Of a stretch of 64,000 bases of DNA, positions 10,699-20,357 are shown piece after piece. The notes below the pieces were generated by a model that searched no databases, had not been told where the DNA came from, and was given only the letters and a program-made list of their open reading frames with translations. A program made the translations under genes and the position numbers. Source of the stretch: Candidatus Hydrogenedentota bacterium (GTDB lineage: Bacteria; UBA8481; J006); NCBI GenBank assembly GCA_003697085.1, contig RFFU01000032.1, positions 1 to 64,000 of the forward strand, written 5' to 3'. Each line of letters starts with the position of its first letter. Positions within the stretch are counted from its first letter, which is position 1.

Positions 10699-11823
10699 AT
10701 GAGTCGAATTCTTCATCGTCTTCGTGAAGTCGCGCGCGCGCGCTGGACACATCTTCAGAAAGAGCTGGAAGAATACGAGAAGACACATGGACCTCCCCAT
10801 GCTTCCGCCTCCTCCCCTGAAGAGGAATCCCTTCGCTTGATCCCGATTGCGTCGGGAAAGGGTGGCGTGGGGAAGACGAACATCGCCGTGGGACTGGCGA
10901 TCGCCGCCGGACTCATCCTTCACAGGAACAACAAGCGCGTTCTCCTCATCGACGGAGATGTCGGGCTTCCCAATACGGATCTCGTCTTGGGGGTTCGCCC
11001 CGATCGCTCCCTTTCCGACCTGATCGAAAACGGCACCTTTGAACGGATCGAGGACCTGATCGTTCCCACGCGTTACCCGGGACTCGATTTCATCGCCGGA
11101 TCCGAGGAAGCCTCGCTCGTCTTGGGAAATCTCTATTATCAGCAACGTCGGAAATTGATGGGGCAGGTGGCGCGCCTGACCTCCTCCGTCGTCTTCTTCG
11201 ATCTCGGAGCCGGAGGTTCGAAGGAAGTTCTCGATTTCTTCGCGCTCTCCGATTCCGGAATTCTTGTCGTGAACCCGGAACCGGCCTCGATACGCGACGC
11301 TTACGTCTTTCTCAAAAACGCCTTTCTGCGCCGAATCCGCCACACCCTCGAAACCCGCCGTATAGCAAGAACCTTCTTCGATGATATTCTCAAGGACAAC
11401 TCGCGGGATTGGAAACGTCTCCTCGATCATCTCCGGGAGGCGGCCGAGGGCGGGCGGGAAGACGCGAAAGCCACACTCGAAACTTGGTACGATACACGTT
11501 CCTCCTTTCGGCCGCTTCTCATCGTCAACAAGGCGGAATCTTTCCGGGAAGCCCGAAACACGGCGCGGAGTTTCGAGGAGACCGCGCGGAAACATCTCGA
11601 CCTCCACTGTCGCTTCCTCGGCCCCGTCCTCAAGGACGCCGCCGTGGAACGCGCCGTCAAAAGAAGCCGGCCTTTCCGAATCGTGGAACCGCAATCCCCC
11701 GCTTCCAAATGCGTGGATGAAATCTCGAGAAAACTCCTCGGAAAAGAGACCCGCCCTCTTGAAAGTAATATCTTTCGATTCGGCCGCTTTATCACCGACC
11801 GCATCCTGGCGGAGCATCCGTGA
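10699..11823 (+). CDS. ParA/MinD/FlhG-like P-loop ATPase
   Basis: Deviant Walker A IASGKGGVGKTNIAVGLA, then VLLIDGDVGLPNTDLVLG and VVFFDLGAGGSKEVLDFFALSDSGILVVNPEPASIRDAY. ATG at 10699 preferred over the longer ORF start. Confidence 0.85.
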   Translation: MSRILHRLREVARARWTHLQKELEEYEKTHGPPHASASSPEEESLRLIPIASGKGGVGKTNIAVGLAIAAGLILHRNNKRVLLIDGDVGLPNTDLVLGVRPDRSLSDLIENGTFERIEDLIVPTRYPGLDFIAGSEEASLVLGNLYYQQRRKLMGQVARLTSSVVFFDLGAGGSKEVLDFFALSDSGILVVNPEPASIRDAYVFLKNAFLRRIRHTLETRRIARTFFDDILKDNSRDWKRLLDHLREAAEGGREDAKATLETWYDTRSSFRPLLIVNKAESFREARNTARSFEETARKHLDLHCRFLGPVLKDAAVERAVKRSRPFRIVEPQSPASKCVDEISRKLLGKETRPLESNIFRFGRFITDRILAEHP

Positions 11824-13445
11824 GCGTGTTGAACGAAACCGTGTTTCCGAGCCGGGATCCGGCTGTCAATGACTCGATCTCACCTGCTAGCTCTTTTCCG
11901 GCTCGCCCCCCAAGGCCCTTCTCGCCAACTCCCGATCCGGATCTCGTCTTTCTCCATTCACGTTATGAGGAAGTCCGCGGGAGGACCTGGCACGGGCTGA
12001 CCCGTTCCCCCGGTTGCGTTCTCGTCACCGGCGAGGTCGGGACAGGGAAAACGACCCTCCTCCGCGATCTGGCTCGAAGAATTCCCGATTCCGATCCCAG
12101 TGCGGTCATTCTCAATTCCGGTTTGAGCGCGGACGAACTGCTGCTGGCCATCCTCGAGGACCTTGGGATGGCCGACTCCTCCGAACTGCTGCGTCTCGGA
12201 ATCGAAAAAAACGAAATTCCCCTCTTGTCGCGACTCACTCCTTTCCTCCGCCGGGGCCGGGACGTCTGGATTCTCATCGATGAGGCGCAACACCTCGACG
12301 CGGAAAGCCTCGTCACGATCACGAACATTCTCCGCGAGGCGAAATCGTTCGCCGCGCCGCTCCATATCGGTCTCTTCGCGCAACCGGAATTTGAATCGGC
12401 TCTGGAAAGATCACCGGGAGCGGAACTCAAGGCCTTTTTCACGGCGACGGCGTTTCTGACTCCTCTCGATCCCGATGAAACGAAAGACTATATTCACCAC
12501 CGCCTTCACAAGATTTGGCCTCGAACCCCCGTCGTTCTGGACCCCGGCGCGCTCAAACGCATTCACGCCTTCTCCGAAGGAATCCCGAGGATTATCAATC
12601 TTCTCTGCGAAGAGATTCTCGGTGCTCTCACAACGGAGCCGAATGAGATTCATATCACGGAACAACGCGTCCGAGAAACAATTGAACAATATAACGCTCT
12701 TAATCCCCCCTCGAGAAAGCGCGCGAGTTCCGCTCACCTCCTTCTTGGCTCCGTGGCGGCACTTCTTCTCCTTCTCCTTCTTCTCCCTCATTCCAAGCCG
12801 AATGCGATTATCGAAGGAGCGGCGTCCGGGAGTTCGCCCGTTCCCCCTCCCCTTGCGCGAGCGTCCGTTCTGAGCAGCGAAATCGAGCGGGAGATCGAAA
12901 CGCTTTCTCCTCTCCGGCGGGTTCTCGAGGCGGAAGGGGTTCCAACCTCGAAAGCGGACGATAAACGGAGCCTTGAAGAAATCGCCGCGCGCACGCGTTT
13001 GACTCTGATCCGCGCTCGGGTCCCCTTCAAGACATTCCGAAAACTCGGAATTCCCGCCTTTCTTCCCCCGGAAAATCCGTTTTTCGCGACTCGGGAACCC
13101 GCGCTTTTACTCTCCGGAGACGAAAAACAGTGGACCTTCGATCTCTCCCACCATGGTCGCATCGTTCTGCGTGCCCCCCATCGACCACTTCCTCTTGCGT
13201 TTCTTCTTCAACCCCGCCCCTACCTCGGTCGCACGAAGAAAAAGGGAATGAAGGGAGAGGATATTCGTGCTGTGCAGGAGATTCTCTTCACCCAAGGGCT
13301 TCTGCTGGCCGAACCAAACGGCTATTTCGGCCCCGAGACTCTCGATGCCGTCATAAGTCTTCAGAAACAATACGGCTTGAAACCGGACGGAATCGTCGGT
13401 CCCCTAACTCAACTGGCCCTCTATTCCCTCGAATCCGGCCGTTAA
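11820..13445 (+). CDS. ExeA/GspA-like AAA ATPase with TM segment and C-terminal peptidoglycan-binding domain
   Basis: VTGEVGTGKTTLLRDLARR, VWILIDEAQHLD; TM LLLGSVAALLLLLLLLP; C-terminal GEDIRAVQEILFTQGLLLAEPNGYFGPETLDAVISLQKQYGLKPDGIVGPLT (PG_binding_1-like). GTG start overlaps the upstream stop (GTGA). Confidence 0.85.
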   Translation: MSVLNETVFPSRDPAVNDSISPASSFPARPPRPFSPTPDPDLVFLHSRYEEVRGRTWHGLTRSPGCVLVTGEVGTGKTTLLRDLARRIPDSDPSAVILNSGLSADELLLAILEDLGMADSSELLRLGIEKNEIPLLSRLTPFLRRGRDVWILIDEAQHLDAESLVTITNILREAKSFAAPLHIGLFAQPEFESALERSPGAELKAFFTATAFLTPLDPDETKDYIHHRLHKIWPRTPVVLDPGALKRIHAFSEGIPRIINLLCEEILGALTTEPNEIHITEQRVRETIEQYNALNPPSRKRASSAHLLLGSVAALLLLLLLLPHSKPNAIIEGAASGSSPVPPPLARASVLSSEIEREIETLSPLRRVLEAEGVPTSKADDKRSLEEIAARTRLTLIRARVPFKTFRKLGIPAFLPPENPFFATREPALLLSGDEKQWTFDLSHHGRIVLRAPHRPLPLAFLLQPRPYLGRTKKKGMKGEDIRAVQEILFTQGLLLAEPNGYFGPETLDAVISLQKQYGLKPDGIVGPLTQLALYSLESGR

Positions 13446-13508
13446 AAAACCGGGCCAAGTACAGCCGCGTTTCCGGAAAACCAAAGAAGAAGAAACGGAA
13501 ATAACATT

Positions 13509-14219
13509 TCACTTCTCGGCCCCGCGGGAGCCCGACGTTTCCGCGGGGCGAATATAGATTTGTGACGCCAACGCCGCCTCCACCGCCAACCGCGCCTCTC
13601 CGATCTCGAGGATCGGAATCGGTTTATGTCTCACTAAGCGAATTGTCGTGCCTGGAACGAGACCAAGATCCGCCAACTTTTCCAATCCGGCCGCCTTGTG
13701 CCCCCCCACGAAGGCGATTTGCCCCTGCGTCCCCGGGGCGCATTCGTGAAGCGGAACCACGACCGCCGGCGCACGGCTCCACGCCTCCCGACAACAAGGC
13801 CCCGGCGCGATCGGCCTTCCGTGCGGGCAAACCGGCGGGTGCCCCAGCAGAGTGCAAATGGCGTCTGTGGCGGACGGGGATAGGACATGCTCCATCCGAC
13901 ACGCCGCCTCGGTCAACTGGTCGTCATTTTCCCCGAGACCCAGAAGGTCGGAAAAGAGTCTTTCGGCCAATCGATACCTTCGAACGAGATCCCGAGCCAG
14001 AGATTCCCCGGTATCCGTAAGTCGCAACGTCCGGTCGGACCCTTCAACGAGCCTCAAAGACCGCGCCTTCGCAATGATCTCTTCTGAAACTTCTTCCTCG
14101 TTGAAAATTCTCGCGCCGACATGGTGATTCCGATCCTCGGCCAAGCTGTAGAGTCTCACGAGAAAGTGATCCAATGTCCTCTCATTCGTTTCCACAACCG
14201 TCGCACTCTTCTGATTCAT
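13509..14219 (-). CDS. DtxR/MntR-family metal-dependent repressor with C-terminal FeoA-like domain
   Basis: LRLTDTGESLARDLVRRYRLAERLFSDLLGL, ACRMEHVLSPSATDAICTLLGHPPVCPHGRPI; C-terminal VPLHECAPGTQGQIAFVGGHKAAGLEKLADLGLVPGTTIRLV. Confidence 0.85.
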   Translation of the reverse strand: MNQKSATVVETNERTLDHFLVRLYSLAEDRNHHVGARIFNEEEVSEEIIAKARSLRLVEGSDRTLRLTDTGESLARDLVRRYRLAERLFSDLLGLGENDDQLTEAACRMEHVLSPSATDAICTLLGHPPVCPHGRPIAPGPCCREAWSRAPAVVVPLHECAPGTQGQIAFVGGHKAAGLEKLADLGLVPGTTIRLVRHKPIPILEIGEARLAVEAALASQIYIRPAETSGSRGAEK

Positions 14220-14247
14220 CTCGTGACCTCATCCATCCTTTCCAGCG

Positions 14248-14526
14248 TCATCCTCCGCGCTCCTCATCTCCCCGCTCTTCCACCTCCATTCCCAGCCGCC
14301 GAAAGAGTCCCGCCAGACAACGGGCAAAGAAGGTTTTCGGCAACGGTTTCCACCCGCATTCCGGGCAACAGAGCCCCTCTGTCGCGCATCGAGAGAGAAG
14401 CATACCGTGCATCGGGCAGGACGAACACACCGATTCCGCCAGGCGGGTCCCGCAGATCGGACAGAAGGCCCGGACCGCTTTCCTTCCTTCTTTCGTTCCT
14501 TTCTTTTCCAAGGTCACCCCGCCCAT
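14248..14526 (-). CDS. Small zinc-ribbon-like protein downstream of feoB
   Basis: Translation from MGGVTLEKKG: FCPICGTRLAESVCSSCPMHGMLLSRCATEGLCCPECGWKP (several CxxC); start overlaps the feoB 3' end. Confidence 0.6.
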   Translation of the reverse strand: MGGVTLEKKGTKEGRKAVRAFCPICGTRLAESVCSSCPMHGMLLSRCATEGLCCPECGWKPLPKTFFARCLAGLFRRLGMEVEERGDEERGG

Positions 14527-16523
14527 CCCAGTGCCTCCAGGAGAACCCGCGTTCCGGTTCCGACTCCCAGCGCCGCGATCATCGTGATCAATCCGATCCA
14601 GGCGGCCGTCTTCCAACCTCGTTCCTTCCCGATCATAAGAAAATTCGCCACGCAGGGAACGAAGAGTGTAATCGTAACGAGGGCAACGACGAGATCGACT
14701 TCCATCGCCGGCGGCAAGGTTCCTCCGGTGAGCCCCTGTTTGAAGATCGCATACAATCCCGCGGCGCCGTAGTCGCGGCGGAGAAACCCCATCAGGAAGG
14801 CCCGCGCGGCCTCGCGCGGCAATCCCAGCATTCCGACGACAACCGGAGCGAAAAGAGTCTCGATCTTTCCGAGGACGTGGACGGCCGCAAGGAGCCAGAG
14901 AATGAAGGTTCCAATAATGAAGAGAGGCACGGCCTCACGAAGATACCATTCCGTTCGCGCAACCGTTTTCACGAGAATATTTCCAAGACGGGGAAGACGC
15001 ATCGGGGGTAACGGCATCAGGAAAGGATCCGGTGTCCCCGGCAGGACGCGAGATCCAATCCAGCCGGCCACGAGCAAAACGCCGAGGATTACGACGACCC
15101 AGACGAGGATCGCCTTGAGAGAAAGCGAGACCATAAGCGCCCCGATCACCCCCAACTGCGCGGAACATGGGATCGCCAGGGCCAAAAGAAACGTGACGAG
15201 AAGGCGCTCCTTCCTCGAAGGAAGTATCCGGGCCGTCATCGTCGCCATCGTATCGCAGCCGAGGCCGAGCACGAGCGGGAGGACGGCGCGGCCATTGAGC
15301 CCCATCGCTCGAAAGGGTCTGTCGAGCATAACCGCAAGCCGCGGCAAATACCCTGAATCCTCCATAAAAGAGAACGCCAAAAAGAAGGTCGAAACCACCG
15401 GAAGAATGATTGCGATCGAATACGTAACTCCCATCGAAACGAGACCATAGGGGCCCACCAGAAGTCCGTTCCACCCGCCCGCGAGATCGCTTATCAAAAA
15501 ATCTCTCACGAATCCAGGCGGGATTCGCCCGAGTACCGAAGAGAGCCACGGCAGAAACCACTTACCGAAGACCGTGTTCTCGATGAAATCCACGATCGTC
15601 CCCGCCCCGAATACTCCCACGAATTCATACACGCACCACAGCACCGCAAGAAGAATTGGCCATCCCCAAAGGGGATGCACGGCGAAATCCCCGAGTAAGG
15701 AAGACCAACCGGTTCCGGAAGAACGCGGTGAATGGAAGACCTTTTCCAGGATCGGGGCGACAGCGACGCTTCGTGACCGCGCATAAAGCCCCGTGTAACT
15801 TACTCCATAGGAGACCGAAAAACGCCTTCGGTATTCTCCGATCCTTTCCGCCTCGGCCGCGTCTCGTATCCCCGCCAAATCCCGACGCCCTCCCAGAGCC
15901 AGGCGAGCCCGAATCCGAGGATGAGTCCGATCTGAAAACCCTTCCGCGACCTCTCCCAAAAGATTCTCAACATCCCGCGGCTCCCTCGGAGCAATCTTCA
16001 GACGCGCGGCCTCGACAAGGCGATGGCGTAACCTCGAAATTCCCTGCCGACGCACCGCCACCGTCGGCACAACCGGCACACCGATCTCGCTTTCCAGTTT
16101 CGCCACTTCGATCTCGATCCCCGCGTCAAGCGCTTCGTCATACATATTCAGCGCCACGACAAAGCGATGCTGGAAATCCGAAAGAGCGGCCAACATCGAA
16201 AGACCTCGCGGAAGATCCCGGGCATCGATCACGGCTACGACGATGTCATCCTCCTTTTCGAGCAGGATTCGCAGCGTGACCTCTTCCTCCTCTGACGTGG
16301 GGATCAAACCTGTCATCCCCGGAGTGTCCAACCACAAGAGTTCGTCTTTCCGTGCCGCGGTAATCTCGACCGTCGTCCCCGGATAATTCGATACGTTCAC
16401 GAACTTCTTCGTCAGGCCCGTAAAGAGACAGGACTTGCCGACATTGGCCGGCCCGACGAGAAGAATCCTCTCCTCCTCGGCTCGCGCCTCGATTTCCGCC
16501 GGTGTCGAACAATGCCCCGTCAT
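14514..16523 (-). CDS. feoB: Ferrous iron transport protein B
   Basis: G-domain VGPANVGKSCLFTGLTKKFVNVSNYPGTTVEI, LDTPGMTGL, ALNMYDEA; Gate/Nucleos_tra membrane region (FMEDSGYLPRLAVMLDRPFRAMGLNGRAVLPLVLGLGCDTMATMTARIL). Start at MTGHCST preferred. Confidence 0.95.
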   Translation of the reverse strand: MTGHCSTPAEIEARAEEERILLVGPANVGKSCLFTGLTKKFVNVSNYPGTTVEITAARKDELLWLDTPGMTGLIPTSEEEEVTLRILLEKEDDIVVAVIDARDLPRGLSMLAALSDFQHRFVVALNMYDEALDAGIEIEVAKLESEIGVPVVPTVAVRRQGISRLRHRLVEAARLKIAPREPRDVENLLGEVAEGFSDRTHPRIRARLALGGRRDLAGIRDAAEAERIGEYRRRFSVSYGVSYTGLYARSRSVAVAPILEKVFHSPRSSGTGWSSLLGDFAVHPLWGWPILLAVLWCVYEFVGVFGAGTIVDFIENTVFGKWFLPWLSSVLGRIPPGFVRDFLISDLAGGWNGLLVGPYGLVSMGVTYSIAIILPVVSTFFLAFSFMEDSGYLPRLAVMLDRPFRAMGLNGRAVLPLVLGLGCDTMATMTARILPSRKERLLVTFLLALAIPCSAQLGVIGALMVSLSLKAILVWVVVILGVLLVAGWIGSRVLPGTPDPFLMPLPPMRLPRLGNILVKTVARTEWYLREAVPLFIIGTFILWLLAAVHVLGKIETLFAPVVVGMLGLPREAARAFLMGFLRRDYGAAGLYAIFKQGLTGGTLPPAMEVDLVVALVTITLFVPCVANFLMIGKERGWKTAAWIGLITMIAALGVGTGTRVLLEALGWAG

Positions 16524-16652
16524 CTTCGCCCCTTCCTCCTCCTCCTCTTTCCCCTCTTTCCCGCCTCCCCCGCTCCAAAAACGGTTCGGCGCCGTCACCG
16601 GTCGCCCGGGGGACGCCGAGTGCAAAACACGTTCGAGTTCAACATATAAAAC

Positions 16653-18011
16653 TTAAGTCTTTGTTGCAATCCTTTTTTCGCGGAGATTCTCTTTCTTCTT
16701 CCCCCCGACCGGTCTCACCATCCAACCGCTCTCGTCGAGACGATACCCGAGTCTGCCGTAATAGCCCCGGACTCCGATCCCGGAAGAGACCCGAACGCGC
16801 CTTCTCCCTTCCCTCGACGCAACCGCCTCGGCGGCCGCCATCAGAGCCTTTCCCACTCCGCGATGTTGGTGCGGCGTGGTCTCTCCGCGACGGGCTTCTC
16901 TTCCATAAACATGCAGTTCCCGCACGATCGCCTCTTCCGCCAAAAGCCTCAATCGCAGTAGGCCGAAACAGGTCTCTCCGCCCACCGGCCGGTACTCCAA
17001 ATGCACCTCCTCGCCGGATAATCTCTCCTCGACGATCCTTCCCTCCCGGGAATCGACATCTTCGTCCAGCCGGGGCTCCCGGCAGCGAACACAACGGCAC
17101 CCGAACGACCGCTCCAATCGGTCCCGATCCAGACGAATCATCTCTCCTTCAAATTCATCGCCGGCCACCTTCCTGCCTACGCGCGAGATGCGCGTCGAGG
17201 AAGCGACCATCGGAATGACACGTTTCATCAGAGCCACTCTCGCCTCGCGTGTCGCCGGCCGCCATTCCCCACTTTCGAAAAGGGCCACCAAACGCGGTTT
17301 CATAAACTCTCGTCGAAACATCTCGCAAAAATAGAATTTCACATGGTCCGGAAGAAATTCCGCCTCCGAAAAGACCCTCCTCACCGTTTCGATGTCCTTC
17401 TCCGGAGACGATCCCGGCATACCGAAAAGGATGTGGTACCCGATTTTCAAACCGACGTCGCGAACCATCCTCGTTGCATCGATGACCGCCTGTACCCCAT
17501 GCCCCCGTTCGTTGAACTCCAAAACATCCTCATCGAGCGATTGCACTCCGATCTCGACCTTCGTCACCCCCCACCGAAAAAGATTCTCGAGGTGACGGCG
17601 TTCCAAGAGATTCGGCCGGGATTCGATCGTGATTCCGATGATCCGCGGCCCCGATGATTCCTGATGCCGCCGCACGACCTCCTCCAAATCCGCTCCCGGA
17701 GCCTCTCCGTCCACTGCTTCGTAGATTCCCTTCAAGAATCTTCGCTGGTACTCCACCGGATGCGCCGTGAAAGACCCTCCCAGAACGATGATCTCGAGTT
17801 TCTCGCCGACTCCCCCGCGAAGGCGATTCTGCTCCCACCAGTAACGCACCTGTCCGGCCGCTTCGTAATCGAGGCCGTGACGGGCGATGTTGGAATGCGG
17901 AAGATAACTCTTCGGAAGAGAAGGCACCTTCGGGCAGTAAAGACAATCTCCTCCACAGGCCGCCGGTCGCGTGAAGACCGTCAAATGCGTCACCCCCGCC
18001 GTCTTTCTCAT
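16653..18011 (-). CDS. Elp3-like protein (radical SAM + GNAT acetyltransferase)
   Basis: VFTRPAACGGDCLYCPKVPSLPKSY, ESRPNLLERRHLENLFRWGVTKVEIGVQSLDEDVLEFNERGH, FGMPGSSPEKDIETV; GNAT TPHQHRGVGKALMAAAEAVASREGRRRVRVSSGIGVRGYYGRLGY. ATG at 18011 overlaps the upstream stop by 4 nt. Confidence 0.88.
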   Translation of the reverse strand: MRKTAGVTHLTVFTRPAACGGDCLYCPKVPSLPKSYLPHSNIARHGLDYEAAGQVRYWWEQNRLRGGVGEKLEIIVLGGSFTAHPVEYQRRFLKGIYEAVDGEAPGADLEEVVRRHQESSGPRIIGITIESRPNLLERRHLENLFRWGVTKVEIGVQSLDEDVLEFNERGHGVQAVIDATRMVRDVGLKIGYHILFGMPGSSPEKDIETVRRVFSEAEFLPDHVKFYFCEMFRREFMKPRLVALFESGEWRPATREARVALMKRVIPMVASSTRISRVGRKVAGDEFEGEMIRLDRDRLERSFGCRCVRCREPRLDEDVDSREGRIVEERLSGEEVHLEYRPVGGETCFGLLRLRLLAEEAIVRELHVYGREARRGETTPHQHRGVGKALMAAAEAVASREGRRRVRVSSGIGVRGYYGRLGYRLDESGWMVRPVGGKKKENLREKRIATKT

Positions 18012-18805
18012 CCCGCTCTTCTCCTCGCCGCCTCGACCACCGCACAAGCAACTCCGGTCTCTCCTTCCTGCAAAAGCGCCTCCATCCCGTCACGAACGTA
18101 ACGGAATCCGTTCCTTTTCGCCCACTTTCGAAAGAGATAATGAAGACCCGAGCCATTCTGAAGCGAAGACTTCAACGAGGGCTGCGGAGGAACCGCGAGC
18201 CAATTCGGAAGCGCCTCGATTCGGTCCCTTCCCTCCTCCCTCAGGCGAAGGAAGTACTTCTGAAATTTTTCTTCGTGAAACGGACGAAGAATAGGAACTC
18301 CGGTTGCAACAGAAACGGATTCCAAACGACGAACATTTTTCTCGAGAATTTCCAGCCTCTCTTCGTCGTTCCTTGGTACGGGCCGGCGCCGAAATCCTCC
18401 GAAAACCGCCTCCGGACCATGCCCTGTGACAAGCGCCCGCCCCGAGGCCGCTTCCGCCAGCGCCACCTCACAAACGGCAAGAATTCTCCCCGTATAATCT
18501 TCCTGCTTTCTCAAAAGGTTTCCATAGCCTCTCACGATCTCAAGCAGCCGCTCTTCCGTGACAACAACCTGCCGCAAGGAAAGTCCCAAGGCCTCCGCGG
18601 CCTTCCAGGAGGTCTTCTCGTCGCGCACCCTCGCCCGCGTCCTCAAAAAAAGCAACTCCGGCGCACACTTGGCTTCGACGGCCGAGGCTCCGAGAAGAAG
18701 GCTGTCTCTTCCGCCGGAAAACGCCAGTGCCATTCTCTCGCCGGAAGATCGCCTCCGCCACCACGCGACCAGTTCCGAATAGAACTCCTCTAAATCAGCC
18801 CTCAT
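18008..18805 (-). CDS. PP-loop ATPase, asparagine-synthase-like
   Basis: ALAFSGGRDSLLLGASAVE PP-loop and TGHGPEAVFGGFRR, which resembles TGDGADELFGGY of asparagine synthases. ORF could start as far up as 18922. Confidence 0.7.
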   Translation of the reverse strand: MRADLEEFYSELVAWWRRRSSGERMALAFSGGRDSLLLGASAVEAKCAPELLFLRTRARVRDEKTSWKAAEALGLSLRQVVVTEERLLEIVRGYGNLLRKQEDYTGRILAVCEVALAEAASGRALVTGHGPEAVFGGFRRRPVPRNDEERLEILEKNVRRLESVSVATGVPILRPFHEEKFQKYFLRLREEGRDRIEALPNWLAVPPQPSLKSSLQNGSGLHYLFRKWAKRNGFRYVRDGMEALLQEGETGVACAVVEAARRRAG

Positions 18806-18989
18806 CGAAACGCAACTGTCCGACTCCGAAAGATATCGCAGATACGAAGCCTCGTGGGAAAATACCGGAAAGTGTCGTGAGGCGGCGGGACGGGGAGACT
18901 CTCCGGCACGAACACGGACCACGGCCTTCTCTCACACCGCCACGGTGAGTGGTTTTTCGGAACACACAATTAAGCACCCTTTTCCGCCC

Positions 18990-20357
18990 TCACAAGGCCA
19001 GGCGCAACGGCCCGTGAATGACCGGACGGCGCGCGGCCCGGGCTTCATCCGGATGAGAGACGGGCGTCCACGTCGGCCACGTCCGCGCCTCCTCCGGACT
19101 CGAACGCGCAATCTTCTTCATAACGCGCACGAAGTCATCGAGAGTTTCGAGACACTCCGATTCCGTCGGCTCGATCAAGAGGGCTTCGGAAACGAGGAGG
19201 GGAAAATAGATCGTCGGGGGATGCATATGATGCTCGATGAGTCCCTTGGCGACATCGAGCGCCGTCAGGCCTCGTTCCTTTTTGAGACGCGCGGCGCTGA
19301 GAAGGCACTCGTGAGCACAAGGGTATTCGGAATAGGGACTCGGATAATCTTCTTTCAGTTCGACCCGAAGGTAATTGGCGGCGAGAACGGCGTCGCGCGC
19401 CGCCCGGCGCAATCCTTCCAACCCCATCAGGCGAAGATAGACGTAGGCCCGCACGAGCGCTCCGATATTTCCACCGTACGCGATTACCCGACCGATCGAC
19501 CGCTCAGGAAATCGCGCTTCGTCTCCTTCAAAGAGCGGCCCCGGAAGCAATTCCGCCAGATGCTTCGCGGCTCCAACAGGGCCCGCCCCCGGACCGCCGC
19601 CGCCATGCGGAACCGCAAAGGTCTTGTGGAGATTGAGGTGACAGAGGTCGAAGCCCATATCCGCAATCCGCCCCCATCCGACCAACGCGTTGAGATTGGC
19701 GCCGTCGTAATACATCAGACCTCCCACCCCGTGGACGAGTCGCGCGATCTCTTCCACCCGGGCTTCGAAAAGTCCCAGCGTGTTCGGATTCGTCATCATC
19801 ATCCCGGCCGTGGAGGATCTGATCTTCCCTCGGAGATCCTCGATATCGACACACCCGTCCGGCGCCGTCTTGACCGACACGACTTTGAAGCCGGCCAAGA
19901 CGGCCGAAGCCGGATTCGTCCCGTGTGCCGAATCGGGAATCAACATCTCGTTCCGATGCCCCTCCCCGTTTTCCTCGTGATACCTGCGAATCAGAAGGCA
20001 GCCCGTCAACTCTCCGTGCGCCCCCGCCGCCGGCGAAAGCGCAAAGGCTTTCATCCCCGTCAACAAACCGAGCATCCGCGAGAGGTCAGAAAGAACTCCT
20101 CTGAGGAACGCCGCCTCTTCGGCCTCGGAGGATTCAAGAAGAAACGGATGAAGATCTCTCAAACCCGGAAGCGAGGCGATGGTGTCGCAAATCTTCGGAT
20201 TGTACTTCATCGTGCAGGACCCCAACGGATAGAATTCTCCGTCCACCGAGAAGTTCATCCGAGACAATCGCACGAATCGCCTTACAACCTCGAGCTCCGT
20301 GCGATAATGCCCAGCCCCTCCTCCCGCTCTGTCTCTTTCCTCCTTCCCTCTACTCAT
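18990..20357 (-). CDS. gcvPB: Glycine dehydrogenase (decarboxylating) subunit 2
   Basis: NFSVDGEFYPLGSCTMKYNPKICDTIASLPGLRDLHPF and PLP-lysine region LCHLNLHKTFAVPHGGGGPGAGPVG. Confidence 0.95.
   Translation of the reverse strand: MSRGKEERDRAGGGAGHYRTELEVVRRFVRLSRMNFSVDGEFYPLGSCTMKYNPKICDTIASLPGLRDLHPFLLESSEAEEAAFLRGVLSDLSRMLGLLTGMKAFALSPAAGAHGELTGCLLIRRYHEENGEGHRNEMLIPDSAHGTNPASAVLAGFKVVSVKTAPDGCVDIEDLRGKIRSSTAGMMMTNPNTLGLFEARVEEIARLVHGVGGLMYYDGANLNALVGWGRIADMGFDLCHLNLHKTFAVPHGGGGPGAGPVGAAKHLAELLPGPLFEGDEARFPERSIGRVIAYGGNIGALVRAYVYLRLMGLEGLRRAARDAVLAANYLRVELKEDYPSPYSEYPCAHECLLSAARLKKERGLTALDVAKGLIEHHMHPPTIYFPLLVSEALLIEPTESECLETLDDFVRVMKKIARSSPEEARTWPTWTPVSHPDEARAARRPVIHGPLRLAL

Noticed and set aside
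10654-11817. Minus-strand 387-aa ORF opposite the ParA-like gene
   Set aside because: Antisense to a gene with a clear deviant Walker A; no domain.
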